Origin: Alphaproteobacteria bacterium
Lineage (GTDB): Bacteria > Pseudomonadota > Alphaproteobacteria > Sphingomonadales > Sphingomonadaceae
Length of the DNA: 64,000 bases
Assembly (NCBI GenBank): GCA_018970445.1
Contig: JAGWWF010000017.1
Location: forward strand, 1 to 64,000
Direction: 5' to 3'
Positions 26,505 through 36,392 of the stretch are shown here, piece by piece. The notes beneath the pieces are model-generated. The model was given only the letters and a program-made list of their open reading frames with translations. It was not told the DNA's origin and made no database searches. Both the position numbers and the translations under genes were made by a program. Every line of letters begins with the position of its first letter. The stretch's first letter is position 1.

Positions 26505-29500
26505 ATGTACGATCCCGCCACTCCGTTGCGTCCCCCGGTGCCCCGGCCCGAACACAACCCGGTGCGGACCCGTGCCGACTGGCAGGCCATGCGCGCGGCC
26601 GTGCTGGCCGATCCGGGCGCGTTCCACGGCAGGATTGCCGCGCGCAACCTGCACTGGCTGGTGGACATGGACGGCCGCAAGGCGTGGGTGAGCCATGAAG
26701 GCGATGGCCGCTGGGCCGGCTGGGATGCCGAGACGGCGGCCCCGGTGGCCGCCGATCTGGGTGTCGATTTTGCGCCCTGGGCCCGCGCCTTCAACGCCGA
26801 TGATGCGCCCAATTTCCGCTGGTTCGAAGGCGGGTTCACCAATGCCGCCTTCAACGAACTGGATCGGCACGTGCTGGCCGGCCATGGCGCCGAAGCCGCC
26901 TTCATCTTTGAAGGCGATCGCTGGGATCTGGCCGCCAACAACGGCCGCGGTGCGCCGGTGGATTGCCTCACCGTCTCCCGCCGGCAGCTGCTGCTGGAAG
27001 CGGCCAAGTGCGCCATCGCGCTCACTCGGCTGGGCCTGAAGGCGGGTGATCGCATCGCGCTGAACATGCCAAACGTGCCGGCGCAGCTGTACTGGAGCGA
27101 GGGCGCAAAGCGCATCGGTGTGATCTACACGCCGGTGTTCGGCGGCTTTTCCGACAAGACCCTGTCGGACCGGATCCACGATGCCGGCGCCCGCATCGTC
27201 ATCACCGCCGATGGTGGCTATCGCAACGCGCAGGTGGTGCCGTTCAAGACGGCCTATACCGATCCGGCGCTGGACAATTATGTGCCGGTGACCGTGGCCC
27301 TGCGCCTGCTGGCCGAGCGGCTGGACGGCAGCGATCTTGGCTTGCCGCAGGCCACCCGCGCCGCCATGGCCGGCATCGTTGCCACGGCGCTGCAGGGCGA
27401 AGTGACGGTGGAGCGCGGCGACGTGATGCGCGGCCTGGGCCGGGCGCTGGCCGAACTGGGCAAGGACGGCCTGGTGGATGCCGCCCAATCGGCGCGCATC
27501 CGCATCGCCATTGCCGAAGCGCTGGTGAGCACCCCGCCGCGCGTGGAGGCGGTGATCGTTGCCAATCACACCCATGTGCCCGATCTGGTGTGGCGGGATC
27601 GCGACGTGTGGGGCCATGATCTCACCAATGCCGCGCTGGCCGAGATTCTGGCCGCCGCCGGCCTGGCTGACGAAGCGGCGCTGCACGCGCTGGACGATGA
27701 AGCCTTTGTGGCGGCGCTGTGGAAAGCGTCGAAGCCGCTGCCGGTCGATGCCGAATATCCGTTGTTCTTCATCTACACGTCGGGTTCCACCGGCAAGCCC
27801 AAGGGCGTTGTCCATGTCCATGGCGGCTATGCCAGCGGCATCATGGAAACCATGACCGTTGCCTTTGATGCGCGCCCCGGCGACACGATCTTCGTGGTGG
27901 CCGATCCGGGCTGGATCACCGGCCAGAGCTACATGATCGCGGCGGCGCTCTTGTCCCGCGTGACCACCGTGCTGGCCGAAGGCTCCCCGGTGTTCCCGCA
28001 CGCCGGGCGCTTTGCCGCGATGATCGAGAATCACGGTGTGACGATCTTCAAGGCCGGGGTCACCTTCCTGAAGGCGGTGATGACCGATCCGCAGAATCTG
28101 AAGGATATCCAGGGGTACGATCTGTCGAAGCTCAGGGTCGCCACCTTCTGTGCCGAACCCTGCTCGCCGCCGGTGCAGGCCTTCGGCATGGATCATGTCA
28201 CGCCGCAATATATCAACAGCTATTGGGCGACCGAGCATGGCGGCATCGCCTGGACGCATTTTTATGGCAATGGCGATTTCCCGCTGGCCGCCGATGCCCG
28301 CACCTTCCCGCTGCCGTGGATCGTTGGCGATGTGTGGGTGGAGGATGAGGCCGGCGACAAGGCCGCGCGCGTGCTGCTGACCCGCGAGGGCAGTGACGGC
28401 GTGACGTGGCGCAAGGCCGGACAAGGCGAGAAGGGCGAGATCATCATCGCCGCCCCCTATCCCTATCTGGCGCGCACCGTGTGGGGCGATGCCGACAATT
28501 TCCGGGTGGAGGGCGGCCGCGTGGCTGGCGGCTGGGCCGGCGATGCGTCGCGCTGGCGCGATGGTTACTGGGGCCGCTGGCAGGGCGTGTGGGCCTATAC
28601 CCAGGGCGATTTTGCGGTGCAGGGCGATGATGATGGCTTTTCGCTGCACGGCCGCAGCGATGATGTGATCAATGTTTCCGGCCACCGCATGGGCACGGAA
28701 GAGATTGAGGGCGCGATCCTGCGCGACAAGGCGCTGAATCCGGAAAGCCCGGTGGGCAACGTGCTGGTGGTGGGCGCGCCGCACCGCGAAAAGGGCCTCA
28801 CCCCGCTGGCCTTCATCACGCCCGCACCGGGGCAGGTGATCACCCGCGACGACGAACGCCGGCTGGCCGATCTGGTGCGCAGCGAAAAGGGTGCCGTGGC
28901 GGTGCCGGGCGACTTCCTGACGGTGAGCCAGTTCCCCGAAACCCGCAGCGGCAAATATATGCGCCGCATGGTCCGCGCGCTGGTGGAAGGCACGGCGCTG
29001 GGCGATGTGACAACCCTGAAGAACCCGGAAAGCCTGGACGAGCTGCGCCGCGTGATCGGTGCGTGGGAACGCAAGCAGCGACTGTCCGAAGATCAGGACA
29101 TCTTTGATCGCTACCGTTATTTCCGCATCCAGTATAATCTGGTCGCACCGGGCAGGAAGGTGGCGACGGTGTTCATCACCAACCCGCCGGTCAATGCGCT
29201 GAACGAGCGCGCCATCGATGAACTGGTGATCGTGGTGGAACATCTGTCGCGGCGCGAGGATGTGGCCGCGGTGGTGTTCACCGGCGACGGCACCGCCAGC
29301 TTTGTGGCTGGCGCCGATATCCGCCAGTTCCTGGAGGAAATCCACACGGTTGAGGAAGCCCGCGTGTTGCCGGCCAACGCCCAGTTGGCGTTCGGCAAGA
29401 TCGAGCAGATGGGCAAGCCCTGCGTGGCGGCCATCCAGGGTGTGGCGCTGGGCGGCGGCATGGAATTTGCGCTGGCCTGCCATTATCGGGTGGCCGAAAG

Positions 29501-31997
29501 CCATGCGCGCTTTGGCCAGCCGGAAATCCGCCTGCGCCTGTTGCCCGGTTATGGCGGCACCCAGCGGCTGCCGCGCCTGCTCACCGATCGGCGCGGGCCG
29601 GACGGGATGCTGGATGCGCTTGATCTGATCCTGGGTGGGCGCAGCGTGGCAGCTGCCGATGCGCTGGAAATGGGCGCGATTGATGCAGTGGCCGATGGCG
29701 CGACCGATGCGCTCAGCCTTGCCCATGCCGCGGTGCGCGAATTTGTCCGGCTGGGCGATACCAGCCATCTGGGCCGGGCCTGGGCCGAACGGCGCAAGGC
29801 GGCAAGGACCGCCTGGCAACATGAAGGCCATGTCGATCTGGATCATGCGCTGGCCGATGCGCACGTGCAGCGCATCCTCAAGCAGCTGGACTGGGCCGGT
29901 CGTGGCCAGGCCGGCGCGCGGGCCATCGATGCCATCCGCACCGGCTGGACGCAGGGCATGGCGGCCGGCCTTGCCCGTGAAGCCGAATTGTTTGCGCAGG
30001 CCGTGGTGGATCCCGATGGCGGCAAGACCGGCATCCGCCTGTTCATGGACAAGAAGGCACCGCCGTTGCCGGTGCGCCGCGATGGCGTGCATGTCGAGGC
30101 GGAGTTCCAGGCACGCGCCACGCGGCTGGAAGCCGCCGGCGATCTGCTGCCGGTGGGTGCGCCCTTCTTCCCGGGGGTGACACCGATTCCGGGCCATCAA
30201 TATGGCTTTGGCATCGCGCGCAACCCGGAAACCGGCGCGCCGCAGTTTGGCCCGCCGGCCAGCCATGAAAAGCAGCTGATCGTGCCAACGCCGCAGCCGG
30301 AGCCGAACGAGGCGCTGGTCTATCTGCTCAGTTCCGAAGTGAACTTCAACGATATCTGGGCCTTGACCGGCATTCCCGTCTCCCCGTTCGACAATCATGA
30401 AGAGGATGTGCAGCTCACCGGTTCGGGCGGCCTGGCGCTGGTCGCGGCGCTGGGCAGCGAGGTGCGCGCGCAAGGCCGGTTGAAGGTGGGCGACATGGTG
30501 GCGGTCTATTCCGGCACCTCTGACCTGCTTTCCCCGCAGGCCGGGCGCGATCCGATGTATGCCGATTTCGCCATCCAGGGTTATGAGACCAAATCGGGCA
30601 GCCATGCCCAGTTCCTCACCGTGCAGGCGCCGCAGCTGCATCCCGTGCCCGGCGATCTGACGCTGGAACAGGCCGGTTCCTATATCCTCAACCTCGGCAC
30701 CATCTGGCGCTGTCTCTACACCACGCTGGAGATTGTGGGCGGCAAGACCATCTTCATCGAAGGCTCGGCCACCGGCACCGGGCTGGATGCGCTGAAATCG
30801 GCCAAGGCCAGCGGCCTTGCGGTGACCGGCCTAGTTTCGAGCCCGACTCGCGCCGAATATGTGAAGGGCAAGGGCGCGGTGGGCGCGCTCGACCGCACCG
30901 ATCCGCGGTTCAAGGCGCTGTTCACGCCGGTGCCCGATGGCACGAAGGCGGATTGGGCGGCGTGGGAAGCCGCCGGCGAGGCACTGGTGGCCGAATACAA
31001 GGCGATCAATGGCGGCAAATTGGCTGATTATGCCGTGTCCCACGCTGGTGAAACCGCCTTCCCGCGCAGCTTCCAGCTGCTGGGCAATGGCGGCGTGCTG
31101 GCCTTTTATGGCGCGTCTTCTGGCTATCACCTCAGCTTCATGGGCAAGCGGGGCGGTTCCGATCCGGTCAGCATGCTGGCCAGGGCGGGGGCCCGCGGCG
31201 GTGAGGCCGTGCTGATCTTCTATGGCCCCGGCACCAGGGCGCTGGCCGACGAGACGGGGCTGGAGATGATCGAGGCGGCGCGCGGGCTGGGCTGCCGCAT
31301 CGTGGTTGTCACCAGCACCGACGGCCAGCGCGAGTTCATCCTGAGCCTGGGTTTTGAGGATGCGGTGGCCGGCGTGGTCAGCCTGGAAGGCATCAAGCGG
31401 CGGGAAGGGGCCAATTTCGAATGGCCCGACACCATGCCGCGCCTGCCGGTGGCGCGCGAGGATATCGAAGCCTTCCGCGAAGCCGTGCGCCAGTTCCAGG
31501 ACAAGACGCTGAAACCCTTTGGCAATGCAGTGGGCAAGCTGCTGCGCAGCCCCGACAATCCGCGCGGCAACCCGGACATCGTGCTGGAACGGGCGGGGCA
31601 GGACACGCTGGGCGTGACCACCGCCATGGTGAAGCCATTCACCGGCCGCGTGGTTTACTGCGAGGACATGGCCGGGCAGCGTTACAATTTCTATGCCCCG
31701 CAGGTGTGGACGCGCCAGCGCCGCATCATCATGCCGGTGGCGGAAATTCGCGGCACCCACCTGTGCAACGCCTATGAAGTCACCCGCATGAACGACATGA
31801 TCGCCGCCGGCATCCTGGACGTGACCGAGCCGACGGTGGTGCCGTGGGAGGGCCTGCCGGACGCCCACCAGAGCATGTGGGACAATCGCCACACCGGGGC
31901 GACCTATATCGTCAACCACGCGTTGCCGGCCATGGGGCTGCGCGGGCGTGATGAACTCTATGAGGCGTGGGCCGCAACCCAGGGGCAAGGGGAATGA
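26505..31997 (+). CDS. pcs: trifunctional propionyl-CoA synthase
   Basis: 1830 residues from the ATG at 26505 (GAGGG seven bases before; the in-frame ATG at 26469 has no site). Three fused domains: (1) acyl-CoA synthetase, about 1-860, with YTSGSTGKPKG from Y424, YWATEHGG, GRSDDVINVSGHRMG and the A10 lysine K817 in SGKYMRR; (2) enoyl-CoA hydratase, about 880-1190, with FVAGADIRQF (933-942) and paired catalytic glutamates E987 and E1007 spaced as in crotonase; (3) enoyl-CoA (acrylyl-CoA) reductase of the zinc-free MDR type, about 1270-1830, with GSATGTG near 1420. The order and length match Chloroflexus propionyl-CoA synthase, which turns 3-hydroxypropionate, CoA, ATP and NADPH into propionyl-CoA. 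The stop overlaps mcr (ATGA). Confidence 0.95.
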   Translation: MYDPATPLRPPVPRPEHNPVRTRADWQAMRAAVLADPGAFHGRIAARNLHWLVDMDGRKAWVSHEGDGRWAGWDAETAAPVAADLGVDFAPWARAFNADDAPNFRWFEGGFTNAAFNELDRHVLAGHGAEAAFIFEGDRWDLAANNGRGAPVDCLTVSRRQLLLEAAKCAIALTRLGLKAGDRIALNMPNVPAQLYWSEGAKRIGVIYTPVFGGFSDKTLSDRIHDAGARIVITADGGYRNAQVVPFKTAYTDPALDNYVPVTVALRLLAERLDGSDLGLPQATRAAMAGIVATALQGEVTVERGDVMRGLGRALAELGKDGLVDAAQSARIRIAIAEALVSTPPRVEAVIVANHTHVPDLVWRDRDVWGHDLTNAALAEILAAAGLADEAALHALDDEAFVAALWKASKPLPVDAEYPLFFIYTSGSTGKPKGVVHVHGGYASGIMETMTVAFDARPGDTIFVVADPGWITGQSYMIAAALLSRVTTVLAEGSPVFPHAGRFAAMIENHGVTIFKAGVTFLKAVMTDPQNLKDIQGYDLSKLRVATFCAEPCSPPVQAFGMDHVTPQYINSYWATEHGGIAWTHFYGNGDFPLAADARTFPLPWIVGDVWVEDEAGDKAARVLLTREGSDGVTWRKAGQGEKGEIIIAAPYPYLARTVWGDADNFRVEGGRVAGGWAGDASRWRDGYWGRWQGVWAYTQGDFAVQGDDDGFSLHGRSDDVINVSGHRMGTEEIEGAILRDKALNPESPVGNVLVVGAPHREKGLTPLAFITPAPGQVITRDDERRLADLVRSEKGAVAVPGDFLTVSQFPETRSGKYMRRMVRALVEGTALGDVTTLKNPESLDELRRVIGAWERKQRLSEDQDIFDRYRYFRIQYNLVAPGRKVATVFITNPPVNALNERAIDELVIVVEHLSRREDVAAVVFTGDGTASFVAGADIRQFLEEIHTVEEARVLPANAQLAFGKIEQMGKPCVAAIQGVALGGGMEFALACHYRVAESHARFGQPEIRLRLLPGYGGTQRLPRLLTDRRGPDGMLDALDLILGGRSVAAADALEMGAIDAVADGATDALSLAHAAVREFVRLGDTSHLGRAWAERRKAARTAWQHEGHVDLDHALADAHVQRILKQLDWAGRGQAGARAIDAIRTGWTQGMAAGLAREAELFAQAVVDPDGGKTGIRLFMDKKAPPLPVRRDGVHVEAEFQARATRLEAAGDLLPVGAPFFPGVTPIPGHQYGFGIARNPETGAPQFGPPASHEKQLIVPTPQPEPNEALVYLLSSEVNFNDIWALTGIPVSPFDNHEEDVQLTGSGGLALVAALGSEVRAQGRLKVGDMVAVYSGTSDLLSPQAGRDPMYADFAIQGYETKSGSHAQFLTVQAPQLHPVPGDLTLEQAGSYILNLGTIWRCLYTTLEIVGGKTIFIEGSATGTGLDALKSAKASGLAVTGLVSSPTRAEYVKGKGAVGALDRTDPRFKALFTPVPDGTKADWAAWEAAGEALVAEYKAINGGKLADYAVSHAGETAFPRSFQLLGNGGVLAFYGASSGYHLSFMGKRGGSDPVSMLARAGARGGEAVLIFYGPGTRALADETGLEMIEAARGLGCRIVVVTSTDGQREFILSLGFEDAVAGVVSLEGIKRREGANFEWPDTMPRLPVAREDIEAFREAVRQFQDKTLKPFGNAVGKLLRSPDNPRGNPDIVLERAGQDTLGVTTAMVKPFTGRVVYCEDMAGQRYNFYAPQVWTRQRRIIMPVAEIRGTHLCNAYEVTRMNDMIAAGILDVTEPTVVPWEGLPDAHQSMWDNRHTGATYIVNHALPAMGLRGRDELYEAWAATQGQGE

Positions 31998-34900
31998 ACG
32001 CGATGACCAAGACCGAGGGCGGGGTGCCGGTGCCGGCCCCCGAGGCTGAACGCCACGGCCGGCTGGCCGGCAAGGTGGCACTGATCACCGGCGCTGCGGG
32101 CAATCTGGGCGGCAGCATCGTGCGGCGTTACCTGGCCGAAGGCGCCACCGTGGTGATGAGCGGCCGCGACGCCAAGCGCACCACCGCCGCGATGGAAGCC
32201 GCCGTGGCCGATGCCGGCGGCGCTGAAGGGTTCGCAGGGGCCAGCATCGTCACCATGGACGGTGCCGACATCGAATCGGTGCGCGCCGGCATTGCCGAAG
32301 TGGTGGCCCGCCATGGCCGCATCGACATATTGGTGAACAATGCCGGTTCGGCCGGGCCCAAGCAGGTGCTGGGCGCGCTGCCGCTGTCGGCGCAGGAACT
32401 GGACGGCACGCCCGACAGCGAGACGGTGGGCGATGCCGCCCGCAACATCATGGTGGTCGCATGGAATCTGGTGCGCGCCGCCGCCCCGGCCATGGGCGAG
32501 GGTGGCAGCATCATCAATGTCTCCACCATCTTTTCGCGCACCGATTATTTCGGCCGCGCCGCCTATACGGTGCCGAAGGCGGCGCTGAACATCCTGTCGA
32601 AGCGGCTGGCGCGCGAACTGGGGCCGCGCGGCATCAGGGTGAACACGCTGTATCCCGGCCCGATTGCTTCGGAACGCATCCGCACCGTGTTTGCCGCCAT
32701 GGATGGCCTGAAGGGCGATGCGCCCGGCAGCACCGCCAATCAGTTCTTTGACCTGATGGCGCTGGAGCGCAGCGTTGCGGGCGAAGCCAAGGCCAAGACC
32801 TTCCCGACGCCGGCCGATATCGCCAACGCCTGTGTGTTCCTGGGATCGGACGAAAGCGCCGCCTTTGCCGCGCATGATTTCGAAGTGACGCACGGCATGG
32901 CTGTGCCGCAGGAATCGGCATCGGAATTCCTGCACCGGCCCGACATGCGCGCCATCGATGGCGATGGCCGTTCCATCCTGGTCGCCGCCGGCAACCAGCT
33001 GGATGATGGCCTGGCCATCGCTGGCCTGTTCGCCGGCCAGGGCGCGCGCGTGCTGCTGGGTTATCATGCCCAATCGGCGCTGGATGATGCGCAGGACCGG
33101 CTCCCGGCCGGGGTGACGGCGGTGCGCTTTGCGCGCCACGATCATGTTGCCATGGATGCGGCGCTGGCGGAATTTTCGGCGGGCGGGGCCATTGATGGCG
33201 CGGTGATCCTGCCCACGCGCGGCCCCGGCTATTTTACCGGTGCGCTGGGTGCGGCGACCGATGCCGATGTCGAACGCTTTGTCGACGATGAACTGGAAGG
33301 CGCGATCGCGCTGGCGCGCACGCTGGATCGTTACTGGCAGCGCGCCACCGATCTGGCCGCCGATCCGCGCGTGCTGTTCATCACCAACGGCGATGATGGC
33401 GCCGGCAATCTGTGGGCCGATGTGGAACGCGCCGCCATCGAGGAACTGTTGCGCGTGTGGCGCGACGAGGCCCGCGTGGCCCATGCGCAGGGCAAGACGC
33501 CACGGGTGATCTGGGGCAACCAGATCGTGCGTTATGGCAATGGCGAGGTGGAAAACCGCGATTTCGCTGCCGGCCATGCCGCCCGCCTGCTGTTGACCGA
33601 CCGGCAGGTGGAACCGATCAATCTCTATCTGCCGGCCAGCATCGCCAAGGCCACCGGCGCCCGCCGCGCGCTGGTGGGCACGGCCGAGAACATCACCGGG
33701 CTGCATCTGGGCAAGGTGGCGCTGATCACCGGCGGTTCGGCCGGCATCGGCGGTGCCCTGGCGCGGCTGCTGGCCCTGGCCGGGGCCAAGGTGATGATGG
33801 TGGCCCGCCGCGAATCCGAACTGGATGCCGCGCGGGATCGGATCGTGGGCGAATTGCAGGACATCGGCTTTGCCGGGGTGGAACGCCGGGTGCGCACCCT
33901 GGCCGGCATCGACGTGGCCGACATGGCCTCCCTGCGCCGCGCCGTTGATGAAACGCTCAAGGCCTTTGGCCGCATCGATTATCTGATCAACAATGCCGGC
34001 ATTTCGGGCGCCGAGGAGATGGCGGTTGACATGGACGTGGGCGCGTTCCGCCACACCCAGTTCGCCAATCTCATTTCCAACTATGCCCTGATGCAGATGG
34101 TGGTGCCGCTGATGCGCCAACAGGGCAGTGGCTATATCCTCAATGTTTCCAGTTATTTCGGCGGGGAAAAATTCCTTGCCGTGTCCTATCCCAACCGCAC
34201 CGATTATGCCGTTTCCAAATCCGGCCAGCGCGCGCTGGTCGAATCCATGGCCCGGCATCTGGGCCCGCAGATCCAGATCAACGCCATCGCCCCCGGCCCG
34301 GTGGATGGCGACCGGTTGGCCGGGCTGGGCGGCAAGCCCGGCCTGTTCGATCGGCGCGGGCGGTTGATCCTGGAAAACAAGCGGCTGAATGCCGTGCACG
34401 CCGCCGTGATCAAATCGGTGCGCGGCGGCGCAGCCGTGGCGCAGGTGCTGGCCCGGCTGGCCCGCAACGACAGCGTGCAGCTGAGCCATGACCGGTCAAA
34501 CCCGCAAGCCCTGCGCGATCTGGCGCTGGCCTGCGCCCGCGAGGGTGATGAACGCTGCTGCTGGGACCGGTTCATCCTGACGCCGGTGCTGGCGGCCAAG
34601 CTGCTGAAGCGGTTGCGGCTGGGCGGCTGGTTGATCGGCACCGATTGGCAGGCGCGCGATGAAAACGACTGGCTGCTGCGCGTGCCGCCCGATGATGTGC
34701 CCTGGCTGCCGGTGGCGCAGATCGGGCGCGAGGCGGCCAAGGTGCGCGGCGGCGTCTTGAGCCAGCTGCATCTGGGCAAGATGCCGACCGAAACCGAAGT
34801 GGCGCAGGCGACCGTGTTCTTCCTGGCGGACCGCGCCGTGTCGGGTGAAACCTTCATGCCGTCGGGCGGCCTGAATGTGGAGCGCAGCCACACCGAACGC

Positions 34901-35653
34901 GAGTTGTTCGGCAGCCCCAAGGCCGAACGGCTGGCCCAGATGGGCGGCAAGACCGTGTGGCTGATCGGTGAACATCTGGCCGATTATCTGGGCGCGGCCG
35001 CGCAGGGTTTTCTGGATACCGATGTGGCGCGCGTGGTGTTGATCACCGCCAGCGCGGCCGGGGCCGAAGCGATCCGCAGCCATATCGGCCAGGGCGGCAG
35101 CCGGGTGGAAACCCTGGTGATCGATGGCGACATCGAAACCGCGATGGATCAGGCGTTGGCCAGTTGGGGCCACCCGACCACCATTGTTTCAACGCCGCTC
35201 GCCGCGCTGCCCGACCGGCTGTTCGACGGCGATGCGCCGCTGGATGGCGCCGGCTTTGCCGAGGTGGTGGAGCAGAATCTGACCCATCATTTCCGGATCA
35301 GCCGCAAGGTGTCGCTGTTCGATAATTGCCAGCTGGTGCTGGTGTCGCCCGATGTGCCGATGGGCGAAGGGGCCAAGGGCGCGTTTGCCCTGGCCAATTT
35401 CGTCAAGACGACGCTGCACGCCTTCACCGCCACCATCGCGGTGGAGAATGAGCGGCTGGTGCACGAAGTGGCGGTGAACCAGATCAACCTGACGCGCCGG
35501 GTGCGTTCGGAAGAACCGCGCAGCGACGCCGAACACAGCGAGGAGGTGCGCCGCTTTGCCCGTGCCGTGCTGCTGGCTGGCGCGCCGCTGCCCGATGCCG
35601 AAGACAGCCGTTATCGCAGCCGCATCTATCGCGGCATGAGCCTGACGGTGTGA
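31994..35653 (+). CDS. mcr: bifunctional malonyl-CoA reductase (malonyl-CoA to 3-hydroxypropionate)
   Basis: 1219 residues from an ATG overlapping the pcs stop (ATGA). It contains two extended SDR halves. The N-terminal half has GAAGNLGG (G33-G40), NVSTIF, Y191 and K195 (malonate-semialdehyde reductase half in the known enzyme). The C-terminal half has GGSAGIGG from G580, NVSSYFGG, Y738 and K742 (the CoA-releasing malonyl-CoA reductase half). Each half is followed by an SDR-like pseudo-domain without a catalytic triad. Length and arrangement fit the Chloroflexus-type bifunctional enzyme and not the unrelated archaeal malonyl-CoA reductase. It uses NADPH twice. With pcs it forms a two-gene unit; the next gene is convergent. 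Confidence 0.94.
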   Translation: MNAMTKTEGGVPVPAPEAERHGRLAGKVALITGAAGNLGGSIVRRYLAEGATVVMSGRDAKRTTAAMEAAVADAGGAEGFAGASIVTMDGADIESVRAGIAEVVARHGRIDILVNNAGSAGPKQVLGALPLSAQELDGTPDSETVGDAARNIMVVAWNLVRAAAPAMGEGGSIINVSTIFSRTDYFGRAAYTVPKAALNILSKRLARELGPRGIRVNTLYPGPIASERIRTVFAAMDGLKGDAPGSTANQFFDLMALERSVAGEAKAKTFPTPADIANACVFLGSDESAAFAAHDFEVTHGMAVPQESASEFLHRPDMRAIDGDGRSILVAAGNQLDDGLAIAGLFAGQGARVLLGYHAQSALDDAQDRLPAGVTAVRFARHDHVAMDAALAEFSAGGAIDGAVILPTRGPGYFTGALGAATDADVERFVDDELEGAIALARTLDRYWQRATDLAADPRVLFITNGDDGAGNLWADVERAAIEELLRVWRDEARVAHAQGKTPRVIWGNQIVRYGNGEVENRDFAAGHAARLLLTDRQVEPINLYLPASIAKATGARRALVGTAENITGLHLGKVALITGGSAGIGGALARLLALAGAKVMMVARRESELDAARDRIVGELQDIGFAGVERRVRTLAGIDVADMASLRRAVDETLKAFGRIDYLINNAGISGAEEMAVDMDVGAFRHTQFANLISNYALMQMVVPLMRQQGSGYILNVSSYFGGEKFLAVSYPNRTDYAVSKSGQRALVESMARHLGPQIQINAIAPGPVDGDRLAGLGGKPGLFDRRGRLILENKRLNAVHAAVIKSVRGGAAVAQVLARLARNDSVQLSHDRSNPQALRDLALACAREGDERCCWDRFILTPVLAAKLLKRLRLGGWLIGTDWQARDENDWLLRVPPDDVPWLPVAQIGREAAKVRGGVLSQLHLGKMPTETEVAQATVFFLADRAVSGETFMPSGGLNVERSHTERELFGSPKAERLAQMGGKTVWLIGEHLADYLGAAAQGFLDTDVARVVLITASAAGAEAIRSHIGQGGSRVETLVIDGDIETAMDQALASWGHPTTIVSTPLAALPDRLFDGDAPLDGAGFAEVVEQNLTHHFRISRKVSLFDNCQLVLVSPDVPMGEGAKGAFALANFVKTTLHAFTATIAVENERLVHEVAVNQINLTRRVRSEEPRSDAEHSEEVRRFARAVLLAGAPLPDAEDSRYRSRIYRGMSLTV

Positions 35654-35672
35654 GGCTGTGCGGGTGGAGCGG

Positions 35673-36386
35673 TCAGGCCGAGAGCCGCCGCTCCACCGCC
35701 GCCCACAGGGCATTGATGGCGGTGGCGGCCGGCCCGCTGGCGACGGGCTGGCGGCTGGCGGCCATGGCTTCGACCGCGCTGGCATAAGGGATGACCGGCC
35801 ATTCGGGATGGGCCGCCAGCGCCGCCTTGTGCAGCGCCTTGCGGCGATCGGCCATGGAAAACACCGGCAGCAACGGCGGCGGTGATTTCATTTCGTCGGC
35901 CAGATGCGCCTCCAGCTGGGCCAGGGCCCGGCCGGAAAGCGGCGATGGAATGGCCGGCACCACGATCAGATCGGCGGCGCGGAACATCTGATCCGCCAGC
36001 TCGGTCAGGCCGGGCGGGCAATCAAGGATGACCCGGTCATAGCGGTCTTCCAGCGGTTTCAGCGCGCGTTTCAGGCGCTTCTCGCTGTCTTCGCCGGCCA
36101 GATCGGCCTCCAGCCGGCGCAGCGAGCGATCAGCGGCCAGCACATCAAGATTGGCAAAGGCCGATGGCTGCACCAGATCGGCCAGGCTGGCGGCGGCCAG
36201 GTGCTTGCGGGCCTTGGCCCCGGCCTTGGGTTCAACGCCCAGCAGCCAGCCCGATGCGCCCTGCGGGTCCAGATCCCACAACAGGGTGCGGCGGCCGCTG
36301 CGGGTGGCGGCGCCATGGGCCAGGCTGGCGGCAAGCGAGGATTTGCCCACCCCGCCCTTGGCGCTGAACAGGGCGATGACCTTCAT
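35673..36386 (-). CDS. ParA/MinD-family ATPase
   Basis: 237 residues. Deviant Walker A SAKGGVGKSSLAASL with the signature lysine, Walker A' LLWDLDPQGASGW and Walker B VILDCPPGLTELAD. Such ATPases dimerise on DNA or membranes to place cargo; without a partner ParB or cargo gene the role is open. It is the last gene of the minus-strand cluster plsX-fabH-ihfA-merR, six bases after merR, and converges on mcr with a 19-bp gap. It differs from the MipZ homologue at 48583, so the cell has at least two such ATPases. Confidence 0.88.
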   Translation of the reverse strand: MKVIALFSAKGGVGKSSLAASLAHGAATRSGRRTLLWDLDPQGASGWLLGVEPKAGAKARKHLAAASLADLVQPSAFANLDVLAADRSLRRLEADLAGEDSEKRLKRALKPLEDRYDRVILDCPPGLTELADQMFRAADLIVVPAIPSPLSGRALAQLEAHLADEMKSPPPLLPVFSMADRRKALHKAALAAHPEWPVIPYASAVEAMAASRQPVASGPAATAINALWAAVERRLSA

Positions 36387-36392
36387 CGCCGG

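Noticed and set aside
26274-30641. 1455-codon open frame antisense to pcs
   Set aside because: It is the mirror of a GC-rich coding strand with G/C at third positions. Its product is His/Gln/Arg-rich with no domain, whereas pcs has full catalytic motifs.
26505-31997. Very large multidomain protein considered as an NRPS or polyketide synthase
   Set aside because: There is no carrier, condensation or ketosynthase domain; domain order and motifs are those of propionyl-CoA synthase.
31958-34489. 843-codon open frame antisense to mcr
   Set aside because: Shadow of mcr, with His/Gly/Arg-rich composition and no recognisable motif.
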